From contig CASFNR010000019.1 of NCBI GenBank assembly GCA_949296115.1, forward strand, positions 1 to 35,398: a stretch of DNA of 35,398 nucleotides, given 5' to 3'. The translations under genes were made by a program, and so were the position numbers. The notes beneath the pieces are model-generated. The model had not been told where the DNA came from. It did not search any database and worked only from the letters and a program-made list of their open reading frames with translations. This document shows positions 1-7,269 of this stretch, piece by piece; positions within the stretch are counted from its first letter, which is position 1, and each line of letters starts with the position of its first letter. This DNA comes from an uncultured Eubacteriales bacterium (GTDB lineage Bacteria > Bacillota > Clostridia > Oscillospirales > Oscillospiraceae).

Positions 1-52
1 CCTCCAGCGGCTGCTGGGGATTGACGCTCCCAAGGTGGAGTTCTGGGTGGGC
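1..52. repeat. Terminal direct repeat, copy 1 (identical to 35347-35398)
   Basis: The first 52 bases match the last 52 bases of the window exactly. They lie within a surface-protein coding sequence and in the same reading frame at both ends. The simplest reading is a circularised assembly of about 35,346 bp. A repeat-driven false closure of a chromosomal contig is equally possible. Confidence 0.95.
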
Positions 53-349
53 AATACCAAACTGGGCGAAGTGAAGGTGGAAGAGGGCAAGACCTCCACT
101 TTTGCCTACGACACCGACAAGGGCGGCCTGAAGCTGGGCAAGAACACGGTGACCGCCAAGTTCACCGGCTCCGGGAACCTTCAGGGCTGTGAGGAATCCC
201 TGGTGATTTACCTCCACGACAGCACCACCAGCGCCCCCACCGGGGACACCAGCAACATCGGGCTGTGGACGGCGGCTCTGGTCGTCAGCGCCCTGGCCCT
301 GATCGGCCTGGGCGTGGGCACGGTGCTCTACCGGAAGAAGCGGAAATAA
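1..349 (+). CDS. C-terminal end of a cell-surface Ig-like protein (partial)
   Basis: The reading frame is open from base 1, so the protein starts outside the window, or at 34002 if the contig is circular. The visible part is a beta-rich Ig-like module (KVEFWVGNTKLGEVKVEEG), then a Ser/Thr/Pro linker, then SAPTGDTSNIG, a hydrophobic segment of about 22 residues and the basic tail YRKKRK. This is the layout of a sortase-type cell-wall anchor, although the sorting motif is not a canonical LPXTG: only the TG and the following D fit. The internal GTG at 35 is not a real start. The product would be displayed on the outer face of the cell. A terminator-like hairpin follows 8 bases after the stop. 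The exact binding role is unknown. Confidence 0.8.
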   Translation, partial: LQRLLGIDAPKVEFWVGNTKLGEVKVEEGKTSTFAYDTDKGGLKLGKNTVTAKFTGSGNLQGCEESLVIYLHDSTTSAPTGDTSNIGLWTAALVVSALALIGLGVGTVLYRKKRK

Positions 350-356
350 TCATCAG

Positions 357-383
357 AACACCCCGGGTAACCCCCGGGGTGTT
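357..383 (+). terminator. Hairpin terminator after the surface protein gene
   Basis: An 11-bp inverted repeat (AACACCCCGGG / CCCGGGGTGTT) with a 5-base loop lies just after the stop codon at 347-349. The following sequence, GGTTTGT, is only weakly T-rich. Confidence 0.65.
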
Positions 384-464
384 GGTTTGTCAGAGGGCCT
401 TGGGAAATTGCCCCTTTGGGCCGGAAGTGGGGAAGCATCCCCCCCGGGGGGCAAACGAAAAAAG

Positions 465-493
465 GTCGGGAAACCCCAAAGGGGATTCCCGAC
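465..493. repeat. Hairpin GTCGGGAAACCCC-AAA-GGGGATTCCCGAC, copy A
   Basis: This is a 13-bp inverted repeat with one mismatch and a 3-base loop, in the 244-base gap between the surface protein and the amidohydrolase. A closely related hairpin sits at 1735-1758 on the other side of the amidohydrolase gene. It may be a small dispersed palindromic repeat or act as a terminator. The rest of the gap (384-593) holds one further weak inverted repeat (GAAATCCC / GGGATTTC, about 550-573) and no convincing gene. Confidence 0.6.
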
Positions 494-593
494 AGCGGCT
501 GCCTGCTGCAAACCGGACGACATTGGTTTCTTTCTTATAATTCAGCGGCAGAAATCCCAAGTCAATCGGGATTTCCACCGCTTTTTCTCAATT

Positions 594-1706
594 TCAGGAG
601 AGAGAGTCGCTCTGCTCCCCCGGATAGCACGCCCGGCCCAGCATGGTCAGGCAGGGCACAAACTGCCGGGGACATACCATGGGCTCGCCATCGCTGTCCG
701 GAAGCGTCAGAGGCGTATCCTCCACCCGGAACAGCACCAGGTCCGCCGGTTTTCCCGGCTGAACCGTGATCTGCTTTTCCTGCAGGCCCAGCATGGCGGC
801 GGGTTCCGCCGTTACCTTGCGGAGCACGGCCGTCAGCTCCATGCCGCAGGCCATGGCCTTGCCCATGGTCATGGCCAGGCTCTTGACGCGGCCCAGACTG
901 CGCTCATGGATGTCCGTGGAGATGGCATCGCAGAAGAAGCCCTGCCGGAAGGCCTCCCTGGCCACGGCGTAGGAGAAATTGCCGTTGCCGTGGGCCAGCT
1001 CAAATTTCACCCCCCGCCGCTGGGCATCCCAGACGCAGGCTTTCACCCTGCCGGATTCATCCAGCAGGCCGGGCAGCTTTTTGGCGTAGATGTGGGCGAA
1101 AATATCCCCGGCCTGCAGCATGGAGAGGATGTCCTCCATGGACTCGCCGCACCGGCTGGCGTGTACCACTACAGGCACCCCCACCCGGTCCGCCGCTTCC
1201 CTGGCCATGGCCAGGGCCTTCAGCGGCTCGTAGCACACCCGGGGGTCAATGCGCAGCTTCACGCCCCGGATCACCTGGGCATACTGCCGATAAACCTGCT
1301 CCCAGGCATCCAGATCCACCAGGGACAGGTCCTGAAGCTCATGCTCCGGCTCAATGCCCCAGGGCGCCAGGTACAGGTAGGAGCGGATGTTGATTTTGCT
1401 GGGCTTGATAACGGTCTCGTAAAACTGTGCAAAGTTCACCGGGCCGGTGCTGCCTGCCTCCTGCACCCAGGTGACGCCTTGGCGGAGCATGGCATCTGCG
1501 CTGACGCCGTTGGCCAGATGGACATGGGAGTCGATCCAGCCGGCGGTGAGGTACATCCCCTCCGCCTGGATGACCTGGGCGTCCTCCGGGCAGACCAGGG
1601 TCGGCCCCATGGCCTCCACCATTCCGTCCCGCACCAGCACGTCCTGAACTTCCGTGGTCCCGGACAGCACATCCACATATGCCGCCCGATGAATGAAATA
1701 GGTCAT
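594..1706 (-). CDS. Amidohydrolase/deacetylase-family metal-dependent hydrolase
   Basis: This 370-residue TIM-barrel amidohydrolase is predicted to hydrolyse an amide or cyclic amide in the cytoplasm. Visible metal-site residues in family order are HVH at 61-63, Lys150 (GVKLRI, the usual carbamylated lysine position), His182 (VVHASR), His205 (AHIY) and Asp265 (AISTDIH). The N-terminal beta strands and the C-terminal QPGKPADLVLF motif are typical of the dihydroorotase/hydantoinase-like superfamily; the closest group I recognise is the EF_0837/AHA_3915 type of unproven substrate. The ATG at 1706 follows AGAAGGAAATTC. The gene lies 126 bases downstream of an SLC13-type permease on the same strand, so the permease may import its substrate or export its product. 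The substrate cannot be read from sequence. Confidence 0.85.
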   Translation of the reverse strand: MTYFIHRAAYVDVLSGTTEVQDVLVRDGMVEAMGPTLVCPEDAQVIQAEGMYLTAGWIDSHVHLANGVSADAMLRQGVTWVQEAGSTGPVNFAQFYETVIKPSKINIRSYLYLAPWGIEPEHELQDLSLVDLDAWEQVYRQYAQVIRGVKLRIDPRVCYEPLKALAMAREAADRVGVPVVVHASRCGESMEDILSMLQAGDIFAHIYAKKLPGLLDESGRVKACVWDAQRRGVKFELAHGNGNFSYAVAREAFRQGFFCDAISTDIHERSLGRVKSLAMTMGKAMACGMELTAVLRKVTAEPAAMLGLQEKQITVQPGKPADLVLFRVEDTPLTLPDSDGEPMVCPRQFVPCLTMLGRACYPGEQSDSLS

Positions 1707-1734
1707 GAATTTCCTTCTTTCTCGGGAATATGTC

Positions 1735-1758
1735 CGGGGAACCCCAAGGGGATTCCCG
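1735..1758. repeat. Hairpin CGGGGAACCCC-AA-GGGGATTCCCG, copy B
   Basis: An imperfect inverted repeat sharing the CCCCAAGGGGATTCCCG core with the hairpin at 465-493. It lies in the intercistronic gap between the permease and the amidohydrolase, just upstream of the latter's ribosome binding site. Confidence 0.6.
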
Positions 1759-1788
1759 CCTTCTTGCCGATCTGCGCTGGGAAGAGCA

Positions 1789-1816
1789 GCAGGCCCCGGG
1801 TATCTGCGGGGCCTGC
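1789..1816 (-). terminator. GC-rich intercistronic hairpin downstream of the permease
   Basis: Arms GCAGGCCCCG and CGGGGCCTGC (10 bp, perfect) flank an 8-base loop, 17 bases past the permease stop. There is no clear U-run on the minus strand. It could be an attenuator or an mRNA-stabilising structure that sets the permease to amidohydrolase ratio. Confidence 0.5.
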
Positions 1817-1832
1817 CGCCTGAACAACGATC

Positions 1833-3134
1833 TCAGAACAGAGGGAACAGGGTCATGGTCCACAGCACCGTCACAACACAGGTAATCAGCGCAATGGGCA
1901 GAGACTGCTTGATCATGCTCATCTGGTCATAGCCGCCGGTGGACATGATGTAGGGAACCGCAGCGGTGGCCAGGGGAGTCATGAATGCGGCCAGGCAGCC
2001 CGCCTGGATGATGATCATCAGGCCGATGGGGTTGGCGCCCAGCGTATTGCAGGTGGCAATGGCAATGGGATGGAAAATCAGCATACAGCCCCGGTTGGAC
2101 ATGAACTGGGTCAGAATAAAGGGAATCACAAAGAAGATCAGGCCTACCACATAGCTGTTTCCGCCTACGCCGGTTACCACGCCGGCGATTCCCTGACCGA
2201 TCAGCTCACCGGCGCCGGTGGAGGACAGGGCACCGGCCATGGCCAGAGCGCCCACAATCAGGAACAGCATATCCAGGGGCAGCGCCTTCAGGGCTTCGTT
2301 GGGGGTGATGACCAGGTAGCTCATGAGAACGGCGCCCGCCAGGCAGATCTGCCAGGTCTCCATGTGCAGCTGGTCGGCGAACATCATGCCCACGGCAGTG
2401 GCGAAGAAGATGAGGATGCCTGCCCACTCGGCGAAGGGCTTCAGGGGCTTGGGAGCTTCCTTGGCCTTCATTTCTTTGACTTCGGCGGTGGAGGTATCCG
2501 GGGTGAACCGAACGGCCACCAGTCCGCAGTACAGCACGCACAGCACCAGCATGGGCAGACGGGCCAGCATGGCGTCAAACATGCCCACGGTGTAGGGGGA
2601 GGTCATGCTCAGGCCTTCGTAATAGCTGTCCAGGTAGCCCTGCAGCTCGCCGGCCACGGTGGCGCCGGCGCCCAGGGGCAGGGTGCAGCAGGTGACGATG
2701 GTGGCAACGCCCACGGGGAAAACCACCTTGCTGGGACTGGCGCCCAGGGACTTGGCGGTGGAAACCAGCATGGGCGCCACGATGCTGAACACCGTAACCG
2801 GGCTCTGGATGAACTGGCTGAGAATCACGCCGATCACCGTGTAGCCCATGACCACGGCTACCAGGCTGCCCTTGGCAACTCCGGCGATGGCGTTGGCCAC
2901 GTTGGTGCAGAAGGCCGTGCGCTGGAAGCCTGCCGCCACCACGCACATGGCGGCGATCATAATGACGTTGCTGTTTGCGAAGTTGGACAGGGCACTCTTG
3001 GCGTCCAGGCAGCCCGTCACAGACAGCAGGAACAGGGATGTCATTGCCACCAGACCAAGCTTGAACTTACCGGAGCAGTAAGTCACGATGGTGCAGGCGA
3101 AAATGATCAGACAGATAATGAGTTGTGGTGTCAT
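1833..3134 (-). CDS. SLC13-type (DASS-like) anion permease
   Basis: This is a polytopic membrane protein of 433 residues with about 10-12 hydrophobic segments. Two similar halves carry the short polar re-entrant-like stretches of the divalent-anion:sodium symporter group (for example SPVTVFSIVAPM in the first half and FMSNRGCMLIFHPIAIATCN in the second). Family members move dicarboxylates, citrate or sulfate into the cell with sodium. I start it at the ATG at 3134 because GAGGAGG lies 9 bases upstream; a TTG at 3152 would place that ribosome binding site inside the gene. It is transcribed with the amidohydrolase and lies downstream of, and parallel to, a LysR gene. Substrate is unknown; an organic acid linked to the amidohydrolase is an inference. 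Confidence 0.85.
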   Translation of the reverse strand: MTPQLIICLIIFACTIVTYCSGKFKLGLVAMTSLFLLSVTGCLDAKSALSNFANSNVIMIAAMCVVAAGFQRTAFCTNVANAIAGVAKGSLVAVVMGYTVIGVILSQFIQSPVTVFSIVAPMLVSTAKSLGASPSKVVFPVGVATIVTCCTLPLGAGATVAGELQGYLDSYYEGLSMTSPYTVGMFDAMLARLPMLVLCVLYCGLVAVRFTPDTSTAEVKEMKAKEAPKPLKPFAEWAGILIFFATAVGMMFADQLHMETWQICLAGAVLMSYLVITPNEALKALPLDMLFLIVGALAMAGALSSTGAGELIGQGIAGVVTGVGGNSYVVGLIFFVIPFILTQFMSNRGCMLIFHPIAIATCNTLGANPIGLMIIIQAGCLAAFMTPLATAAVPYIMSTGGYDQMSMIKQSLPIALITCVVTVLWTMTLFPLF

Positions 3135-3265
3135 CGCGTAAATCCTCCTCAAAGACGTTTATCTCTATCAAAGGCGCCGGCTGGGGTTCAGCCGCACCCT
3201 TATCCAGACGAGGGAAGCGCCGTCTCATGCTTACACGTTTATCCTACCACACTCTGATTTTTTGT

Positions 3266-3294
3266 CTAATATGAAGAAATCATGAACCAATCAA
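3266..3294 (-). promoter_or_regulatory. Putative promoter of the permease-amidohydrolase unit
   Basis: On the minus strand TTGATT and TATTAG are separated by 17 bases (-35 at 3289-3294, -10 at 3266-3271). Transcription would start about 125 bases before the permease ATG, which explains most of the 3135-3366 gap. The -10 match is only 4 of 6. Confidence 0.45.
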
Positions 3295-3366
3295 GAATTC
3301 AAATGCCCCAGTGAAAATGCTGAGAAACAAAGCGATTTTTCTGTGCAGCTCGTACAAAAACCGGGC

Positions 3367-4302
3367 TTAACGCCCCAATTGCCCGGAAAATTCTTCTTTT
3401 GCGATGGCAATCAGCTCCTGGACCAGACCCTCTCTGGCGCAGTCCGTCCGGCAGCAGGCCGTGGAGTAGCGCTTCAGGGGCGGGTCGGACAGGGTGCAGT
3501 AGACAAGGCCGGGAACCGACCGCTCTTCCTTGCGCTGGAGGAAATCGTCTGTGATGAATACAGCCCCCAGCCCCTCGGCGGCCAGGTAGTAGGCCGTGTC
3601 CAGGGAGCCGTGGGTGTGGGTAACGCTGGGCCGCAGCTTATGCCGCTCAATCTGGGAGGAGATGGTGCGGTAAAAATCCGAGGTGCTGCGGGGAAGAAAG
3701 AAGGGGATGCCGGACAGGGCTGCCCCGTCGATCCGGCAGGGCTTTTCCGCAGTTCCCTCCCACAATGGAATGCCGCTGACGCAGGGGAACCGCCGGGGCA
3801 CCGCAACCAGAATGGTCTCCGCAGAGACGGGGGTATAGGACAGTTCCGAATAAATGCCGGAGAATACCCCGAATCCCACGTCCAGACTGCGGCCCCGGAT
3901 GGCCCGCTCCAGCCGGTCGTCCTCAGTCTGCTGAATGCAGATGGCCACGTCCGGATGGTTCCGGCAGAATCTGGGCAGAAGTCTGGGGAGCCACCGCCGG
4001 CCCCGGCTGGTGCCGATGCCGATGTTCAGCGTTGGCTTTGTGCTGCCCATCTGCCGCAGCTGGGCGGCAAGGAGGACGGAGGACTCCCGGATGGCCTTCA
4101 TCTCCTGAACGTACAGGGTGCCGGCCTTTGTGATCCGGATGGGGGATACGCTTCGGTCAAAAAGCTTGACCCCCAGTTCATCCTCCAGCTTGTTGATGTA
4201 GTTGGTCAGGGTTGGCTGACTGATGTAGAGCAGCTTGGCTGCCCGGGTGAGATTCTGGGTTTCCACCACCGCCAGAATATAGTCAAATTTATCCAGATCC
4301 AC
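3367..4302 (-). CDS. LysR-family transcriptional regulator
   Basis: The protein has 311 residues, the usual LysR length. The N-terminal winged HTH is clear at about residues 4-62 (NLTRAAKLLYISQPTLTNYI, then LEDELGVKLFDRS). The C-terminal part is the periplasmic-binding-like effector domain. It starts with GTG at 4302, preceded by GGGAG at a spacing of 8; no ATG competes nearby. It is convergent to nothing: it reads towards the permease-amidohydrolase pair and away from the CHR transporter genes, so it could control either neighbour. LysR proteins usually need a small-molecule co-inducer, here perhaps the permease substrate. The effector is not deducible. Confidence 0.92.
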   Translation of the reverse strand: MDLDKFDYILAVVETQNLTRAAKLLYISQPTLTNYINKLEDELGVKLFDRSVSPIRITKAGTLYVQEMKAIRESSVLLAAQLRQMGSTKPTLNIGIGTSRGRRWLPRLLPRFCRNHPDVAICIQQTEDDRLERAIRGRSLDVGFGVFSGIYSELSYTPVSAETILVAVPRRFPCVSGIPLWEGTAEKPCRIDGAALSGIPFFLPRSTSDFYRTISSQIERHKLRPSVTHTHGSLDTAYYLAAEGLGAVFITDDFLQRKEERSVPGLVYCTLSDPPLKRYSTACCRTDCAREGLVQELIAIAKEEFSGQLGR

Positions 4303-4410
4303 GCAAACACTCCCTTCCGCAATCCGCAGCCTCCGGCAGAGAAAACGTCCCTTTTCCCGCAGGGAAGGGGAATCCTTCGGCGCTGCCCTTTTCCTGATTC
4401 GTACAGATTT

Positions 4411-4439
4411 ATTATGTCATAACCCAAAATTCTTGTCAA
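4411..4439 (-). promoter_or_regulatory. Strong sigma-A-like promoter for the LysR gene
   Basis: On the minus strand a perfect TTGACA (4434-4439) and CATAAT (4411-4416) are separated by 17 bases, about 110 bases upstream of the GTG start. The divergent CHR promoter lies some 120 bases away, so one LysR site could affect both. The interval 4440-4500 is very GC-rich and contains no gene. Confidence 0.75.
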
Positions 4440-4559
4440 CCGTCCGCCCCCCCGACGCCGGCCCGATGGGGGGCGTCCCCGCCCCTCCGGCCCCCGGAAA
4501 AAAGGACAAGATTTTGGGGAAGAAACGCAAAGATTCTACTTTCCCTTGGGGGACAATTT

Positions 4560-4568
4560 TGATATAAT
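4560..4568 (+). promoter_or_regulatory. Extended -10 promoter for the CHR transporter-sulfatase unit
   Basis: TGATATAAT, a TG-extended perfect -10 hexamer, lies about 30 bases before the GTG start of the first CHR gene. The -35 region (around 4540-4545, TTTCCC) is poor, as is common for extended -10 promoters. Confidence 0.65.
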
Positions 4569-4596
4569 AGGGAAAAAATCAAGGGAGGATTTCTGC

Positions 4597-5172
4597 GTGA
4601 ATAAAAAGACGGACGGTCAGACACTGGCGAAGCTGTTTTTTGGGATGCTCTACATCAGCGCATTTACCTTTGGCGGCGGCTTTGTCATCATTACCTTTAT
4701 GAAGCGGAAGTTTGTGGACGGCCTGCACTGGCTGGACGATCAGGAGATGCTGGACCTGGCGGCGCTGGCCCAGTCCTCCCCCGGCGCCATCGCCGTGAAC
4801 GCCGCCATTCTGGTGGGCTGGAAAGTGGGCGGATTTCTGGGGATGGTGGCTGCGGTCATCGGAACCATTCTGCCCCCGCTGTTGATTCTGACGGTGATCT
4901 CCTTCTTCTACGCCGCCTTCGCCACCAACCCCTATGTGGCCCTGGTGCTCAAGGGAATGCAGTCCGGCGTGGCAGCGGTGATTCTGGACGTGGTGTGCGG
5001 CCTGGGTTTGGACGTGCTCAAAAAGAAGTCGGCAATCCACATTCTGGTGATGATCGCCGCCTTCTGCGCCACCTGGTTCTTCGGGGTCAACGTGATTTAC
5101 ATCATCCTGGCGGCAGGTGCCCTGGGGATTGTCCTGGCCCTGGCCCAGCATAAGAAAGGAGAGGCGGCATGA
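4597..5172 (+). CDS. CHR (chromate/sulfate) transporter subunit, first half
   Basis: This 191-residue membrane protein is one half of a short-chain CHR transporter, a family that moves chromate and probably sulfate or related oxyanions, usually outwards. The family hallmarks are visible: FTFGGGFVIITFMKRKFV near the N-terminus, then AALAQSSPGAIAVNAAILVGW. About five to six membrane spans follow. The GTG at 4597 has AAGGGAGG 8 bases upstream; upstream in-frame codons lie in the promoter. Its stop overlaps the ATG of the second half (ATGA), so the two are translationally coupled and should form a heterodimer. The sulfatase downstream makes sulfate the attractive natural substrate, by inference. 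Confidence 0.88.
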   Translation: MNKKTDGQTLAKLFFGMLYISAFTFGGGFVIITFMKRKFVDGLHWLDDQEMLDLAALAQSSPGAIAVNAAILVGWKVGGFLGMVAAVIGTILPPLLILTVISFFYAAFATNPYVALVLKGMQSGVAAVILDVVCGLGLDVLKKKSAIHILVMIAAFCATWFFGVNVIYIILAAGALGIVLALAQHKKGEAA

Positions 5173-5711
5173 TTTACTTACAGCTTTTCTGGAGCTTTTT
5201 GCAGATCGGTCTGTTTTCCATCGGCGGCGGCTACGCTGCCATTCCTCTGATTCAGGCCCAGGTGGTGCAGGCCCATCCCTGGCTGAGCATGAGCGAATTC
5301 ACAGACCTGGTGACCATTGCCGAAATGACCCCCGGTCCTATCGCCGTGAACTCGGCCACCTTCGTGGGCACCCGGATCGCCGGATTCCCCGGGGCGCTGG
5401 TTGCCACCTTCGGGTGCATTCTGCCCTCGCTGTTTATCGTGTCCCTGCTGGCGTTCATCTACTACCGGTATAAGAAACTGTCGGTGCTGCAAAGCGTGCT
5501 GGCCAGCCTGCGGCCTGCGGTGGTGGCCCTGATCGCCTCGGCGGGACTGTCCATTCTGGTCCAGGTGGGCATGACGGGAGAAACGCTGAATTATGTGGGA
5601 CTGATCCTGTTTGCCCTGGCCTTCCTGCTGCTGCGCAAGTTCAAGTGGAATCCCATTCTGGTGATGTGCCTGTGCGGCGTGGGCAACCTGCTTGTGGGAC
5701 TGATTCTGTAG
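5169..5711 (+). CDS. CHR (chromate/sulfate) transporter subunit, second half
   Basis: This 180-residue partner overlaps the preceding gene by 4 bases. The same family motifs recur: FSIGGGYAAIPLIQAQVV near residues 15-32, then EMTPGPIAVNSATFVGTRIAGFPGA, which carries the PGP signature. Five to six hydrophobic segments follow and the protein ends in a membrane span. Short-chain CHR proteins work as pairs inserted in opposite orientation in the membrane. The sulfatase starts 55 bases downstream with no terminator between, so all three genes are probably co-transcribed. Chromate resistance itself would need testing. Confidence 0.88.
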   Translation: MIYLQLFWSFLQIGLFSIGGGYAAIPLIQAQVVQAHPWLSMSEFTDLVTIAEMTPGPIAVNSATFVGTRIAGFPGALVATFGCILPSLFIVSLLAFIYYRYKKLSVLQSVLASLRPAVVALIASAGLSILVQVGMTGETLNYVGLILFALAFLLLRKFKWNPILVMCLCGVGNLLVGLIL

Positions 5712-5766
5712 GAAAATCAAACCGGAAGGAAATTTTGCATACACTGCCGATTGAAGGGGAATTGTT

Positions 5767-7200
5767 ATGGACAAACGACCGAATATTATTCTGCTGATGG
5801 CGGATCAGATGCGGGCGGACTGCATGGGCATCGTGGGTCACCCGGATGTGAAAACGCCCTACCTGGACGCCCTGGCCGCCGACGGCGTGATCTACCCCAA
5901 CGCCTATGCCGCCTGCCCCACCTGCGTTCCCGCCCGGGCCGCCCTGTACACCGGCATGAGCCAGGAGCACACCGGACGGGTGGGCTATGAGGACCGGGTG
6001 CCCTGGAACTACGCCCACACCCTGGCCGGGGAACTGAGCAAGGCGGGCTATTATACCCAGTGCGTGGGCAAGATGCACGTCCACCCCCTGCGCAACAATC
6101 TGGGCTTCCACGATGTGCGCCTCCATGACGGCTACCTCCACGCCTACCGCTACCCCGACACCCCCAGCTATGAGGACCAGCGGGTGGCGGACGACTACTA
6201 CTGGTGGCTGAAGCAGGAGCTGGGGGTGGCGGCGGACCCGGTGGACAACGGCACCGACTGCAACAGCTGGGTGGCCCGCCCCTGGATGTATGAGGAGAAG
6301 TACCACCCCACCAACTGGGTGGCCAATGAGTGCCTGGACTTCCTCCGCCGCCGGGACCGAAGCATGCCCTTCTTCCTGATGGCCAGCTTTGTCCGGCCCC
6401 ATCCCCCGGTGGACGCCCCGGAGTATTATTTCAATCTGTACAAGGACAAAGACCTGGCGCCTCCCTACCGGGGGGACTGGAACGACGAGGAGCGGATGTA
6501 CCGGGACGGGCACCGCTACAACGCCCAGTCCGCCCCCAGCGACCCGGCGTATATCCGCCAGCTGCGGGAGGGCTACTACGGCGCCATCACCCACATGGAC
6601 CACCAGATCGGCCGGCTGATCTCCGCCCTGGTGGAGCAGCGGCTCATGGACAACACGGTGATTCTCTTCTGCTCCGACCACGGGGAAATGCTGGGGGATC
6701 ACCTGATGTTCATGAAGGCAAAGCCCTATCAGGGCAGCGCCCGGGTGCCCATGTTCCTGTCCGGCCCGGAGAAGTATGTGGGCGGGCACCGGCGGCTGTG
6801 CGGCGACCTGGTGGAGCTGCGGGACGTGATGCCCACCCTGCTGGAGCTGGCGGGAGCCCCCATCCCGGACACCGTGGACGGGGTGAGCATGCTCCATCCG
6901 GTGGAGCGGGAGTGGCTCCACGGGGAGCACACCCTGGGCCAGGATTCCATGCACTACATTGTCACCAAGCAGGATAAATACATCTGGTACTCCCAGACGG
7001 GGAAGGAGCTGTACTTCGATCTGGAGAAGGACCCCCACGAAACCCACAACGCCATCGGCGACGGGGACTGCCAGAGCCGGATTGCCCAGCTCCGGGACTG
7101 CCTGATCCAGGCCCTGGCGGGCCGGGAGGAGGGCTACTCCGACGGAAGACACCTGATTGTGGGAAGACCCCCGCTGACGGTGCTCTCCTGCGCCCGATAA
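5767..7200 (+). CDS. Cys-type sulfatase
   Basis: This 477-residue alkaline-phosphatase-superfamily sulfatase hydrolyses sulfate esters. The core signature CVPAR is at 53-57, so Cys53 should become the catalytic formylglycine. Metal ligands are expected at Asp13 (LLMADQ) and at Asp304-His305 (CSDHGEMLGDH). The C-terminal LYFDLEKDPHETHN motif is typical of the family. No signal peptide is present, so the enzyme should act in the cytoplasm on imported sulfated sugars, which also fits maturation by a cytoplasmic radical-SAM enzyme; such an enzyme lies at 16031. The start ATG follows a weak GGGGAATTGTT. The exact substrate (GlcNAc-6-sulfate, Gal-sulfate or another) cannot be told from sequence. 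Confidence 0.92.
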   Translation: MDKRPNIILLMADQMRADCMGIVGHPDVKTPYLDALAADGVIYPNAYAACPTCVPARAALYTGMSQEHTGRVGYEDRVPWNYAHTLAGELSKAGYYTQCVGKMHVHPLRNNLGFHDVRLHDGYLHAYRYPDTPSYEDQRVADDYYWWLKQELGVAADPVDNGTDCNSWVARPWMYEEKYHPTNWVANECLDFLRRRDRSMPFFLMASFVRPHPPVDAPEYYFNLYKDKDLAPPYRGDWNDEERMYRDGHRYNAQSAPSDPAYIRQLREGYYGAITHMDHQIGRLISALVEQRLMDNTVILFCSDHGEMLGDHLMFMKAKPYQGSARVPMFLSGPEKYVGGHRRLCGDLVELRDVMPTLLELAGAPIPDTVDGVSMLHPVEREWLHGEHTLGQDSMHYIVTKQDKYIWYSQTGKELYFDLEKDPHETHNAIGDGDCQSRIAQLRDCLIQALAGREEGYSDGRHLIVGRPPLTVLSCAR

Positions 7201-7215
7201 CCATCCCAAACGAAC

Positions 7216-7253
7216 AATCCCCGGTTCCGTGAAAACGGAACCGGGGATTTTTT
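7216..7253. terminator. Intrinsic terminator between the sulfatase and the nucleotidyltransferase
   Basis: A perfect 15-bp stem (AATCCCCGGTTCCGT / ACGGAACCGGGGATT) with a GAAA tetraloop is followed by TTTTTT on the plus strand. It ends sulfatase transcription and may also serve the convergent minus-strand unit. Confidence 0.9.
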
Positions 7254-7269
7254 GCGCTGTTTTGGGTTT

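Noticed and set aside
2070-3257. A 395-codon plus-strand open frame across the permease
   Set aside because: The translation is His/Gly/Gln-rich and low in complexity, and the opposite strand encodes a convincing membrane transporter.
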